Shown here one piece after another: positions 33,471-45,188 of a stretch of DNA of 64,000 bases. Source of the stretch: Chloranthus sessilifolius (taxonomy: Eukaryota > Streptophyta > Magnoliopsida > Chloranthales > Chloranthaceae). The DNA lies in contig CM037592.1 in assembly GCA_021018995.1 (NCBI GenBank), positions 76,635,301 to 76,699,300 of the forward strand, written 5' to 3'. A model generated the notes under the pieces. The model saw only the letters and a program-made list of their open reading frames with translations, searched no databases and was not told where the DNA came from. The position numbers were made by a program, and so were the translations under genes. Numbering within the stretch: the first letter of the stretch is position 1; each line of letters starts with the position of its first letter.

Positions 33471-34312
33471 ACATACCAAATTGATCGATCGAATCCCAAA
33501 TCGATCGATCGATCAAAATCCAGTTCGATCGATCGGTTTCTTCAAAAAATTCACATTTCTCTGTCTGAACAATCTGATCGATTGGTTTACAAATTGATCG
33601 ATCAAAATCCAAAATCGATCGATTAAATTTCATTTCGATCGATTGTTTGCTCAAATCGGTAGATCGAATTTCATTTCGATCGATCGATTTTTCCAAAAAA
33701 TTCACATTTCACTGACCTGTCATAATCAATCGATCAATTACTAATTTCGATCGATCAGTTTTGACAGATTCTCAGAAACATAGGCTTCTTCTTCCCAGGT
33801 TCATTTTTCCCCAAAATTATATCTTATCCTCCCCCATTTCAAACGAACATTTACCAAAGCTTAGCATTGTTACCCATAAAAAATTTAACACACTTCACTT
33901 ACCTTTCTTTGATCGATCATGCGCTTCTTCAAAGAAAAGTTGCTATGGAGGGTTTCGGAGTGAAGATCGTGGATTCCACCGGTGACTTGTATTCAAACGA
34001 AGTCTACGTCTATCTCCACCTAAGCACACGCTACTCTCCACTCTCTTGATCGTATATGGCGCGAATGCATGGAGGATCTCACGTGAAGGATGGGAGAATG
34101 ATGAGTTTAGGTTCTCTTGCTCTCTTCTTTCTCTTCACAAAACAAATAAAGCAAAAAAAAATGGATTTCTCTTAACTACTTGCTTTTATACTTAAAGACC
34201 CACCTTTTCGGTGTTAAGCCGGTACACCACACGTCGGTGTACGATCACTCATCTAACGGTCATATCATAAGAATTCAGACCCGTTTGAAAGTCAAAAAAT
34301 TTTGGGACATCA
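33471..34312 (-). repeat. Del/Tekay-like LTR fragment (element D)
   Basis: On the - strand the sequence starts TGATGTCCCAAAATTTT at 34312 and has a TATA box (TATAAAAG, 34183-34190), a leader with AGAGAGAA and a donor-like AAAGGTAAGTG (about 33895). The segment 33480-33760 is packed with ATCGATCGA motifs, as in element E's LTR (60630-61010). The other end is cut off by A's 3' LTR, so A was probably inserted into this LTR. Confidence 0.72.
33480..33760. repeat. ATCGATCGA-rich tract in D LTR
   Basis: At least ten clusters of the self-complementary GATCGATC within 280 bases, spaced irregularly by AAATTTCA-like and AAAAAATTCACATTTC segments, the latter occurring twice. Element E has the same kind of tract in its LTR. 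Confidence 0.85.
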
Positions 34313-34459
34313 GATTCTCCCCTCAGGAATTTTCGTCCTCAAAAATTGACCTAAGTAACCTGGTCACAAGACACGAATTAAAAGATTACGTCGAAGCTAG
34401 TCACACCCATCAAGATGAAAATATCCACAAGGTGACTGTAAGATGAAAATATTCTAAAA
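34313..34459 (-). other. PPT and 3' internal end of element D
   Basis: In sense orientation the sequence reads TTGAGGACGAAAATTCCTGA, then GGGGAGAAT just before the LTR, a form typical of the 3' end of Del/Tekay-type chromoviruses. Only about 100-150 bases of internal sequence remain before element C begins. The exact D/C boundary could not be placed better than 34440-34560. Confidence 0.55.
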
Positions 34460-34908
34460 ATATTTTTCCTGAATAACCGCTACAAGCAAGAGTCCCTAGC
34501 GAGAGTCGTGCGAGGCACGGGGTCACACTCTTATACCCTACGAATTTTCCACTTTTTCATTTCATCCCTTCTTTGCCCTAGTTCCAACTAAGCACCTCCG
34601 AGCTCCATTCTCCATCCTTTCTCCTCTACTGCCTAAACCACTCCAACTCCGCCACTTTTCTCCCACCATTGTGTTCCACAACAACTCTCGGTCATTTTGC
34701 ACTTGGTTTGAGGAGATTTGATAAATTGGGCAACATTTGGACCGAAACCCTAGCTCTCTTGTGGTAAGTGTGCTCACTCTATCATTTGGATTAATTTATC
34801 TGTTATTATTGTGTTAAGTAGAGAGGATTTAGTGGGCATAACCTCCATTGAAGTGTGAACTATCAAATCTTTGATTTTAAAGACCCAATTTGAAGAATTG
34901 GAATTGCC
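34460..34908 (+). promoter_or_regulatory. Leader and possible internal promoter before ORF2, element C
   Basis: Starts with a short CpG-rich stretch (AGAGTCGTGCGAGGCACGG, about 34503-34521), then a pyrimidine-rich segment with CCTTTCTCCTCTACTGCC and ACCCTAG, similar in character and position to 8120-8619 of element A. A TGGTAAGTG donor-like site is near 34763. The first ORF2 methionine is at 34909. Confidence 0.4.
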
Positions 34909-37900
34909 ATGGCCACGGGTTCAAAATTTGTTGATACCTTGACTGCCATGCTGAACCCTCCCCCTACTAGCAGCCCTATGGCAACACGAAAATCTGTGAG
35001 GATTGCAGAGGTCTCCACTGTGAAGACTTCTGAGGTACCTACACAAACTATTGAGCCCCAAGTGGAATAAACTAAGAAAAGGGCTGGCCCTATTAAGAAG
35101 GCCAAGGTTATGGCCTCTGATGCCCATGCTGTCAAAAAGAAGTCAGCCCCTAAAATGAGAGCCAGAGCCCACCCACCTGCTAAAAGCCCTGAGAAACCCA
35201 AGAAAAAAATAAAAGACGGGCAAGGAAGTGATCCCTGAGGTGATTCCTGAGGTTGCCCAAGAGGATGATTCAGATGATGTGTCACTCAGAATTCCATCTG
35301 AGTTTGTCGCTGCAGTCAAGCTAGAAGCTGAGAGAGCTTTTGACAAGGCATTCTTTGAGGACGAACCTGAGATTGCTACTTCCATAGAGTACCTTACCAA
35401 AGCCTAACTACTCCCCCTTCTCAGGCCCCTACTGCAGATAGTCTTCCCTACACTAGTGCAGCTATTTTACCAAAACATCAGGGTGAAGACTGGGGATGAT
35501 GAGAACCCTGCATTGCTGGTTCTAATTGATAAATATGAGATGTCCTTTAACTAGGCAGAAATTGTTGATATACTTTGGATACCAGCCACCTACAATTCTG
35601 AGTGTGGATTGGGTGCACCATTGACAACCACAATCCCAAAAATTGCCAAGGAGCTCACTGGAGGAGTTACTGCATCTAGGGTGTCCATTAGGAAGAGAGA
35701 CTTACACCCTAGTCTGAGGATTATGGATGGGGTGTTGAGAGAGAATGTGTATTGTTTTGGGCACTAACAAGAGAGGAGGTCCCCCATTACTGATGCCCTG
35801 TACTCCTTCCATTGCAACCATTACATGGATGATGCAAAGTTAATTTTTGAAGGAATGAAGGATATACATGAAAAGGTAAAGATGGAGCAAAAGCCCCATG
35901 CCTTGTCGTATGCAGGCTAATTGCAGCCCTGTTGAAGCTGGGGGGCTATCACTTCCAAATGAATGAAGAAACTTTAAACCTGGCCCCAACAAATGTGGCA
36001 GGAAGCAGTGGGGGATTAGTAGAAGTATGATTAAGAAGAAGAAAAAGAAGGAGGAGCTGCTAGCTCAAGGAGCCCCCACAATTCAAGAGGTAGCTGCTAT
36101 TGTTTCTGTGGCCCCCTCTGCAGCAATCACTACTTCAGCTCAAGCAGCCACCTCAAGTGTCCGAGCCACACCTACCATACCCATTGCCACCATCTGATTA
36201 CCATCACTTCCCATTCCACCATCATCAGCTGTCACCACTACTTCCACACCCACCTTTGTTCCCTTGCTTGCCATTGTACCAACCATCCATACACCCAGTA
36301 CCTCAACAACATCAACCTCATTACCTCAACGATCATCCATTACTTCATCACCCATAACCTCCATAGTCACCTCCATTCCCATGCCAGGTCCTACCATAAC
36401 CCCAACCCCACAACCCTCCATATTTACATCATCTCTACCTCAGCCAATTTTACCCATTACCACAGCCATCACTATATCACCTGCATCAACCATCCCTGAA
36501 CCAATTCTACCCATCTTCCCTGCCTACCTAAGCCCACCTGTTAAAGTTATATAGAGAAACAGGAAACCAACCAAAGCCCCCACTGAGCCCCAACCCACCT
36601 ATATCTCCCAGCCTATCCCTCTCCCTGAAACAACAGCCATTCTAGACCCAACCATTGACATACAACCACCCTCATCAGCCCAAGCCTTTACAGTACCCCA
36701 TGTTGAGAGTGAGCCTCAGCTCCCTGACATCCCACACAGCTCCCCTGCAGCCTCACCTCAGCCCATTGAAACCTCTACACACACTGAAACTGAACCCTTG
36801 GGCCAATCTATTCTATTTTCCCCTTCCCATGACCAAGACCTCTTCTCAGCAGAGGGATACTCAGCTATGATGACCTCTATTATAGGTTACATCAATTATG
36901 AGTTCACCCTTCTCCCGGATTAACCACAACCACATCACTTTACCCTTACCCCTACTTTACCATAGCTAACTAACTTCCATCATGCACCCACTTCACCATT
37001 TCAACCAATTCCAATCACCCAACCCACAACACCTATCATAGCTGATCGCCTACCCCAAATCCTTAATCTCCTCCTTTCCCTTCAAACCCAAGTGATGACC
37101 AACACCCAATCCCAAACATCCATAGAGATAAACCTTCAAGCCATGCACTCCACCCTTCAAAATCAGGCCTCCATTCAAACCCGTTTACAAGCCATCCAAT
37201 CAACCTTATTAACCTTAACCCCACCATCATAACCGGCAACTATCCCTCCACCCCCATCTCCCCAACCCTTAACTTTACCAGTCATAACATTTGTTGTTCC
37301 ACCTATTGAACCTATTTAAGAAGCCCCTCCAGTTACATTTTCCACTACCTCAACCCAAACTTACCCTGAACCTGAACCTCAGCCTCACCCTATACAGCCA
37401 CCCATTATTGCCTCACCTCTGGAACTCACCTACCCTCATCATTGTTGGTTGGCCCTTCTTCAAATGCTAAGCAGCCCATCCTACCTACCTCTTTCAACTC
37501 CATGCCTCCATACTCAACCCCCCTAAAAGCAATCAAGGAAAATGCCTACATCAAGAGGGATGTGATTAGAGGCATGGCTGACCTCAGAACTTCAGTTAAG
37601 CAGCCCCTCTTAGACCAAATCAAATTTCTAGAGCTAACACACAAGATAGAGAGAAAAAGGATAAAATATGGTTAGAGGGAGATATTGCTCAAATATAATT
37701 AAGAGAAAAATAGAGCTGATGGGATGGAGGATGTGATCAAGAACTTGCAAGAGACACTTAGAAGGGTGGAGGAAAGAGCTAATGATTATGCTAGGACTAC
37801 TGCAACATTGCAGCAGACCTTATCTGAGATTGGTGATAGAGATTTATTTAGCAGAAGCAGCTACCAAACTCTTCACTGTTGCAGCTCCCCCTGGCAACTA

Positions 37901-38104
37901 CTCCTAAACTGAAAGAGACCAAAAAAAAAAAGCCTGGAATCAACATCAAAGAACCTGCTCCAAAGCTTGAACCAACTCTAAAAAAGAGAAGCAGCAGCAA
38001 GCAGAGGAGGACTACTTCAAAGAGATCCTAGTCCACTGCTTCTACTCTTAAGAAAGCAAAAGGAAAAGGTGTCGAAGACAAGGCTGATGCAGAAGAAAAT
38101 TAAG
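34909..38104 (+). pseudogene. ORF2 of element C, broken
   Basis: Homologue of A's ORF2. Basic N-terminus (KKRAGPIKKAKV, KKKSAPKMRARA, PKKKIKDG); conserved region with LRENVYCF, ERRSPITDALYSFHCNHYM and LIFEGMKDIHEKV (about 35735-35880); a long Pro/Thr/Ser-rich linker (36080-37440); a second conserved piece, ENAYIKRDVIRGMADLRTS (about 37539-37596), matching NPYLRRDVLRGMAQLRQS in A; a predicted coiled coil (MEDVIKNLQETLRRVEERAN, about 37724-37783); and a Lys-rich tail ending near 38104. Many stops and frameshifts. Conservation of both end regions across two diverged elements shows this was once a selected protein. Confidence 0.75.
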
Positions 38105-40062
38105 ATGATTAAACTGTATATATGTATTTAGTTAGGATGTTTTTATAGTTATTTTCAGTAACATTGTACATATTGCTATTTATTAATGAAAGTTCTTTTT
38201 TGTAGCTTTTGTATGAGTTTGTTTGGTCTACTATATTTCGACTGTTTTACTTGTTAGTTTTCCTTGTTTGTGTGAGTTTTGTTTGTTAATTTTACTTGCT
38301 TTATTTTGTGTGCTATTTTTATAACTATATCTTGCTGCACATGTCCCTTGTCTCTCAAATAGTGCGGACATTGTTCCTCATAGGTCTAGGGGTGTTGCAA
38401 GGTTTGCCAATGATGTAGTTAACCTAAGTGCAGTAGAGCCAAGTGAGTGAGATAGAAATAGAGCTAGGTTCACCTAAGAAACTTTTAAAATGAGGAAAAT
38501 TAAAAATTTTGCAGACCTTTAGGCATTAAAAGCTTTTAAATTTTAGCATTTGCTTGAGGTGAACACCAAGAAAACTCATTTGTGTCAGCACTTAGTGAAC
38601 CATTAAAGAGAGATAAAGGTAAGGACATGCCTATGAGTTCAATGGAAGACCATACCTAGTGAGATTTGAGCCTATAAAATTATTTTTTTTCTCTTTGAGG
38701 AGTGTCTTAGGCAATTCTTTTTGCTCTAAGGACTGGCTGAGTCTATTTCCTCACTAGAAGTTAGGCATCTCCAAGTTGAAACAGCTGACAGTACCCATGA
38801 CATTTAGGAAAGGATCAAGGCCTCCTCTTGGATAGTTTGAGCTCAAAGATACCAAACCCAGTAAACTGCCATAGTGCATACACCTTTTGAGCCTTAATTT
38901 CTAGTTTTCTTCAAAATACACCTGAGTATTTGCACCTAAACCTGTGGACTCGATTCAAACCTACCCCCACTCTGAGAATTTAGAAGGTAATGGAGAATGA
39001 GTTGAAGATGGACAAGCTAGGGTCAACATTTGGCGAATGGAGAAGAAACACCAAAAGAGGGCAGCAGTGTAGCAGCTGTGAAGAGGGTGTCATTTCAAAA
39101 AAATAAAAATAAAAAGAAAAACAATGTATCCAAAAAATAAATAAAATAATAATAATAATAATGAAACGGAATAGAGAGGAGTCAAGAGGAAATTTCATTG
39201 GAAAAAGTTAAAATAAGAGGAGAAGCTGGCCACATCAGGTCTAAAAAATATCAAAGAAGATGAAATAGGTTTAATTTAAGAAGGTGAAGCCATGAATCAC
39301 ATCCTTCACTTGCTGATTTCTCAATTTTCCATCCTTTTCACCCTTTCATTCTCTATAAGCTACACCCATAAGCCACATTACAACCCAGTCATAAGACCTT
39401 GTGATCCTAAGTTGAATGAGCTATTATGTAGAGATGAGGAGTTGTCCAATCTATGGTGAGAAATAGCCAATGATGCTAGAATTTAGGAGCCTCGCCTATG
39501 CTCATGCTTGCAGACCCATTTGGGGGCTGTAACTGCTCTTGAGCTTGTGTAAAAATAAAAATCCTCAAACTCAATTGTGAGAGACTACCTTGGTAAGCAT
39601 TGGGTCTGACATTGAATATATTGGGCATTGCCTAAACCTAATTTTTGAATTGATGGTGGGCTCAATACTGGCATTCATTTGTTGTTTTTCTTTGTGTAAG
39701 CTGATTGGAAATTATGTGCATACATGTGAGAGTTTTTCTTATACTAAATGGTCTCTGCATTTCATTTGTTTAAATTCCTCACATTTTGGAAAGAATCAAA
39801 AGTGGACTGATGCCCTGTTTATTGAAAGCTGATTTAGTGAATGTTGCACTTTTGTTAACTGTTTCATTGAAAAGTTTGTGGGTATTTTCACTGAAAACCC
39901 TCAGGAGACTCCACTCCTCCACTAGGGATCACCTAGGGGTTTAAAAGGCTTGATGCATAAGCTAAATACATTCGTGCTCCCTATGAAAGTGGCATTTACA
40001 TTCCTAGAGTAGTTATTTAAATTTTGCTTTGCTCGAGGACTAGCAAAGATTAAGTTTGGGGG
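38105..40062 (+). other. 3' UTR of element C with conserved block, hairpin and PPT
   Basis: Noncoding, colinear with A's 3' UTR. The conserved block is at 39874-39998, the CTTTGCT/AGCAAAG hairpin at 40027-40048, and the PPT (TTTGGGGG) ends at 40062. An A-rich tract at 39100-39165 corresponds to that in A near 12575-12620. The frame at 39590-39832 has no recognisable domain and is not called. Confidence 0.75.
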
Positions 40063-42586
40063 TGTGTTATTCACTGAAAAGTATCACTTTTCACCACTAA
40101 TAACTCTTTGTTTAGCTTGTTTTGTAGTTTGTAATCATTTGTGCAGCTTAATACAAAGTCCATGCCTTTGGTGCGAAAAAGAGAGAGAATTCAAGTCAAG
40201 GATGACTGAGGAGCTAAAGAATGATGGAACACCATGGTGACTATTTTGCATGTCATGATGGACTAAGGAAGTCTAGAGATGAGAGAAGTATGGATGTGAG
40301 TGGAGAAAGTTGCAATAGTAGCATATGCATTACAGCAGAGGAGCAGAGGTGTTATCTCGCACAATAGAAATGCTACCTCGCGCTGTTCAAATCTGTAGCA
40401 AATTCAGCTCGCGTAGCTTACTGAAGAGGAGCTTCAGAAACCCTCCTCGTGATGTTCTTGCAAAGTCAGGGCAATTCACTCTCAGTTTATGTCACGAGGC
40501 TCTCGCGAAGCCCATGGCAGAAAAGCCTAAGAAATGTCGCGGGAAGAGTTCTTGTACATCTCATTTAGCTATAAGGCTACAGCCGCTCACGCAGCTTTCG
40601 CATAGCTCTGGAGGGGAGAGACACCTAGAAAAGATCCCACGCACTACAGTGTCAAAGCCGGCCATGCGAAGTGACAAATCCATCTTAGCAAACAACTACG
40701 CGGGAACTTATGGCTTATCCACACGGGGTGCAGGATTCAATGATGCATCCACGCGACACCTACATGAGCAAAATACCTTAAGCTCAGCTGCGCGACATGG
40801 CAAATCCTTCTGCGTGAGTGATAAACCTTCCAAGCCAATTCCCACCTTGCGAACACTCTACAACCGTGTGACTGCATTAAAAGAACAAAGCCAGCCCCGT
40901 GAAGCTCGGGCTCTCCACAACTCATTCTTTACTCAAGGACATTTTAGGGATTTGCCTAGGTCCAGGGCACACATCCCAAGGCATCCAAGGGTTGTAACAA
41001 AGCCACGTCTATTAGAAAATTAGGGTTTAATCTTCTCTTGGCCAAGGAATTAGTGACTGAGTATATAAGTTGTAAATTAAACTTAGAAAAATATCTCTCC
41101 TTCAACCTCAGTCAGCTGTGAGCTCGAGCAAATTAGGGTTAGGGTTTGATCACCTCTTTTTCAATTTTTGCTTCTTCTTTCTTAGCCCAACACTTGCTGG
41201 TTGTGTTCTCTGTAATCAATTAGGCTTAGTTTTATCAGTTTTTGTAATGGGTCTTGTGAACATTGGGATTTGTTGATGAGCTGTTATGCACAAGGCTGCT
41301 GCCTTGAGGACATCTCTTTGTAAGTATTAGTTTAATTAATGAATGTCTATTTTAATGCTTATTCAATCTGTTATTTTTTTATTTGCCCATAGTTTTGCTC
41401 AATCTATGCCATACAATTAGGATTTCAGCTGATTTGAAATACCCATGGAAACTATAGCTTATAGCCCTGGAACCATGGTGGTAGCAGCAATTTTTATGTT
41501 CCATCTCAGTCCTCTGTGGTGTTGATAATCTCTGTGGATAGCCTATGACCATTCAAGTGAACAGACTATAGTCCTAAAGTGATTCCAAGCCACAGATCTG
41601 AGGGGGATTCTTTTTATCTGCACTTGAGTTGTAGCCCTATGAGAGGTTGCTGCAGGAACAAGCTCCCCTTTGTTTTACTTGACCAACATCAAATGTTAGA
41701 TCTAATTTCTCTGTAGAGATTGCAAACTTGAGAGCTGAGTCATTGCAAGCCTTTAGTAGCAATGATCAGCTGCATTTAAAGTCTCCAAATAGCCTTTGAA
41801 CAACTATGGTTTCCACTGGTTTTTCAAGAGTTATTTGCCCCCATGGATGTCTGTGCTTGTAGCCTGACAAACATGGTATCTGTAATGATTTTAATGATCT
41901 GATTTGACCCATTGAGTGTAGGACATCTATTGGATAATCTGTGATCATTTAAGGGAACAGGTTATAGCCTTAAGATCAGTCTATTCCATTAGATCAGATT
42001 AGTTTTCTTATTTAATTCATGTGATTTGATCCTCTCTATTGGATAGCCTGTGACCATTGAAGTGGATAGGTTATAGCCTTAAGAGACCAGGCCAAACCAT
42101 AAGAGTTGAGTTAGAAACCTCTTCCTTGCAGATGTGCTTGTAGCCATCTGAGAGACTGCTGCAGAGACAGCCCTAAGTCTAAGTTACATAGCTGAATTAA
42201 CCTTACCTTAATTACCTATTTCCCATTATTTTTATCTTTATTTTAACACACACCATCACCACCTTCTTCCCAACTCTTTCTTTAAGATAGGACTGCGCCT
42301 TATTTCTCTTCTTTTAGTGATAATTTAGTGTAATTGTGACACCCAACTCCCTTTCTCTAGGATTGTCAGATCTGTAGCCAGATCTGGAGGCCTACTAATA
42401 TAATCCATTTTGGGTCCTAGATCACTTATTCTGTGGGACAAACTATTACTTACTCAAAACTTACTACAACAGCCCTGTATCTTGCAAGCTGTGTATTTCA
42501 GACTTGCTGTTTTAACCAATTTCCATCTCTTCACTTCTTTATTTATTTTTCTTCACCACTGTTTTCTCACCAATAACATAACAGCA
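40063..42586 (+). repeat. 3' LTR of element C
   Basis: Starts TGTGTTATTCACTG and ends near CATAACAGCA, about 2.52 kb, close to A's LTR length. CpG-rich U3 at about 40350-40980, TATA box at 41062-41069, and three leader-motif copies near 41538, 41931 and 42040. The 232-codon open frame at 40325-41023 lies inside U3 and is not supported as a gene. Confidence 0.85.
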
Positions 42587-43596
42587 TCTGAAAAGAACCA
42601 ACAATGCCCTGTTGTGAACTTTGAGGTTTTGTATAGTTCTATGCTCGAGAGACCTTGATTTAGACATGTATGGTTCATTAACCATTAATTTATATGCGAT
42701 GCATGATTTAGGGTGTATACAAGGAACCATTTGCTAGAGCATTGACCTTGATTCATGCACTTTGACTGGCATGAACTCGACACTTGAGGTAGGGAAATTT
42801 TGAATGCAAAACTATACGTTTGACTTGATCATGGGATAAAATAATTGTTTTTGATGGCATTTTAATCATGATTTGGTTTCATGTTTGATGATTGATACCT
42901 CTGCATATGATTTATGAATTATTTTTGTACTTGAACATGCACCATGACATCTTGTCTGCATATGATTGTCAAGTCCGTTCGATAATTTCCGATCCTGTTT
43001 CATGTTATGAATTGTGTATGTTCTTTCTTGTTGTAAATATGTTATGCCTTGTGATATTCTGCAATTGAGGAGTGGAGCCTCCATGAGAGGGGTGGAGTCC
43101 CCGGGGTTTTAACCTTGTGTCCGCTACGGATTGCTCAGTTCCCGCAATGGGATTCTTTACCACAATACTCGTCTCATGCTTGTGATTAGATGTGAGTGGA
43201 GTGTAACCTCCAAGGGAGGGGTGGAGTCCCTGGGGCTTTGACTCTATGTCCACTACGGACTGCTCTGTTCCCACTATAAGATACTCACCCTAATAATATG
43301 TAATTCGTATGTAACATGATGTGATATGATCGACTCAATAAGCTATGAGTTCGCCTTGTATAAGGTCATTTCCTTGATATGATAAGCAATTCAGTCTTGT
43401 TCCCTTGATTCGAAATTGAGTACAATCTTGCGCGTCACTTGCATTCATGATACGACATGTTTTGGGTTCATATTTGAAATGCTCATTTTATGCCAATATG
43501 TTTCGATACCATATGTTTCGCTTGATTTATATCACTATGTATTTATGCCATGAATTAGAATGATAAAGTATTAGTTTGCATTATTTATATCCCTAT
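42587..43596. repeat. LTR-like sequence with a tandem duplication (unassigned)
   Basis: No gene seen. Two units of about 130 bases at 43065-43160 and 43193-43280 share GGAGGGGTGGAGTCCC-like and TACGGA(T/C)TGCTC segments. The style resembles the 5' leader part of Del/Tekay LTRs, such as 61440-61650 of element E, but no end could be defined. Element G is inserted at its right edge. Confidence 0.45.
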
Positions 43597-45143
43597 TGTG
43601 CAACCGTGGATTTTTTACGATCTGCCACGATGATGCGCTCGTATGAAAAATAAAGAGTCACCACCCAGAGCTTTTGGTGTCCCGAGAAACTCAAATCAAT
43701 ATTAAATGCACCGAAGTGCCAAATATGACTCTAATCCAGTCTATGCCAAAGGCTCTTGGGTAGGGGCTTCGGTTATCGATCGGGAAGGTGTTAGGCACCC
43801 GATCAACCTGCTCATAAGTTGTCTCTACTATGACTACTTGGATGTGTATATATATATATATATATATAATTATATACAAAAAAAAAATGGGCAGCACTTT
43901 CTCTTGCCCGAAGGCCTACGATCCTATCAAGTTCTCTCCCAACACTGTAATTTTGGCGGCGTAACGACTTGAATCCTTGGATAGAGGAAAAGCAAAGAAG
44001 GTAGAGGAATAGAGGGGAGAACCAAAGCTCTTGAGCCCTTGTAGCATGGCTGTGGTCCTTCGCGCAAGACCGACGGTGGTGAGTTTCTAATAGAAAACGT
44101 GTGGTTGGATAGGTTCTTAACTCTAAGGCTAGGAAACTATAGGGTAGGAGAAGAGGACTAAGGCCTAGTTCCTACCAAAAATGGGAGATTGATGATGGAA
44201 AATGGGATTGAAAGAGATGAACTCAATTATGGAATTTTATGGGTTTTTTACAAAAATGGGAGATGGGGGATCACTCACTCTTTTCTCTCTTTAGGAAATT
44301 TTTTGAAGCCATTTGTAAGGGGGGGTGCCTCTGTATTTATAGGAAAAGAGAGAGTTAGAGGGGTGCTTAGAGGCTAACAACAGTTAGCAATTAGGTAATC
44401 TTGGCATCTAAGGTTTCCTAGGGTTTCAAAGGCTTAGAAATGTGTGAATTAGGTTCAATGGTAGATGGTAGGGTGAGGCTTCAAATGACTAGAGGGTTAA
44501 AAATAGGGTGAACATGGGTGCGACAGTCCTAATAAGACCCATCCTAAACTTTGAGATGGTCAACAAGTCAAACCCCAAAAGTGAAATTCGAGCAAAAAAC
44601 CCATAGTTACTGTAGCTAAGCCTGATGCATGTATTAGATGCGCCAAACATAGCTACAGTGCTTGGAGGTTCAGAGCCCATGATGGGATCCACCTATACTT
44701 GGCACAAGTATTAGATGCACCAAGCCATTTCTGGGAAAAAATGGCTTGGTGCATGTAATACATGCGCCAAGCAACATTGAGTCAAACAGTTTGATTTTTA
44801 AATCACCATAACTTTTGATATACAAGTCTGATTGAGGCGATTCGTGGCTTGTTGGAAAGCTGGGGAAGTTCACTTTCTAATGGTATATAATTCATCTCTA
44901 GCAGAGGTTTGTGTAAAATTTGGCATTCCTCTTTCCAATCATTACTTAGGAAGGTTCAGAAACTGGTCCGGGGCAAGTATTAAGGAGTCGGTAAGGTTAG
45001 GGTTGATTCCTAAGGGTTTGGGATGATTCCTAAGGGTTTCAGGATGATTCCTAAGAGTTTTGGGAATACTTTCAAAAGCTCGAGCGTGCGCCTTTCACGA
45101 AGTATGTGTCGATCGGGCCTTAGGCCAAATTTGGCTCTCTACA
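43597..45143 (-). repeat. 3' LTR of element G
   Basis: In sense orientation begins TGTAGAGAGCCAAATTTGGC and ends GGTTGCACA. Related to the B LTR in both termini. TATA box at 44334-44341 (- strand). U3 contains three palindromes at about 44622-44644, 44698-44724 and 44744-44771, with arms changed to CTTGG(T/C)GCATGT and ACATGCGCCAAG. A (TA)n run lies at about 43848-43867. Confidence 0.9.
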
Positions 45144-45188
45144 GATGCCCCTCTTTGGTATCCGATCACTAATGATCGAATGCCAAAG
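45144..45188 (-). promoter_or_regulatory. Pre-PPT hairpin and polypurine tract, element G
   Basis: Same arrangement as in element B: PPT AAAGAGGGGCATC in sense orientation, with a stem of two 16-base arms at 45153-45188 and a four-base loop. The two mismatched positions in the stem are the same as in B. Confidence 0.75.

Larger units (their letters stand above)
34460..42586 (+). mobile_element. Element C: 5'-truncated Athila-type retrotransposon
   Basis: Contains, in order, a leader before ORF2, a broken ORF2, a 3' UTR, pre-PPT hairpin and PPT, and a complete 3' LTR. It lacks its 5' LTR, gag and pol within this window. It belongs to the same family as A but is clearly diverged from it in LTR and UTR. 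Confidence 0.85.

Noticed and set aside
34200..34446. An 88-codon + strand frame (near 34180-34446) as a gene
   Set aside because: It crosses the - strand LTR start, PPT and internal end of element D; the - strand interpretation explains the sequence.
40325..41023. A 232-codon open frame inside element C's LTR
   Set aside because: It lies in the CpG-rich U3 made of degenerate short motifs; no domain is seen, the composition is odd, and the corresponding part of A's LTR is not open. Treated as chance.
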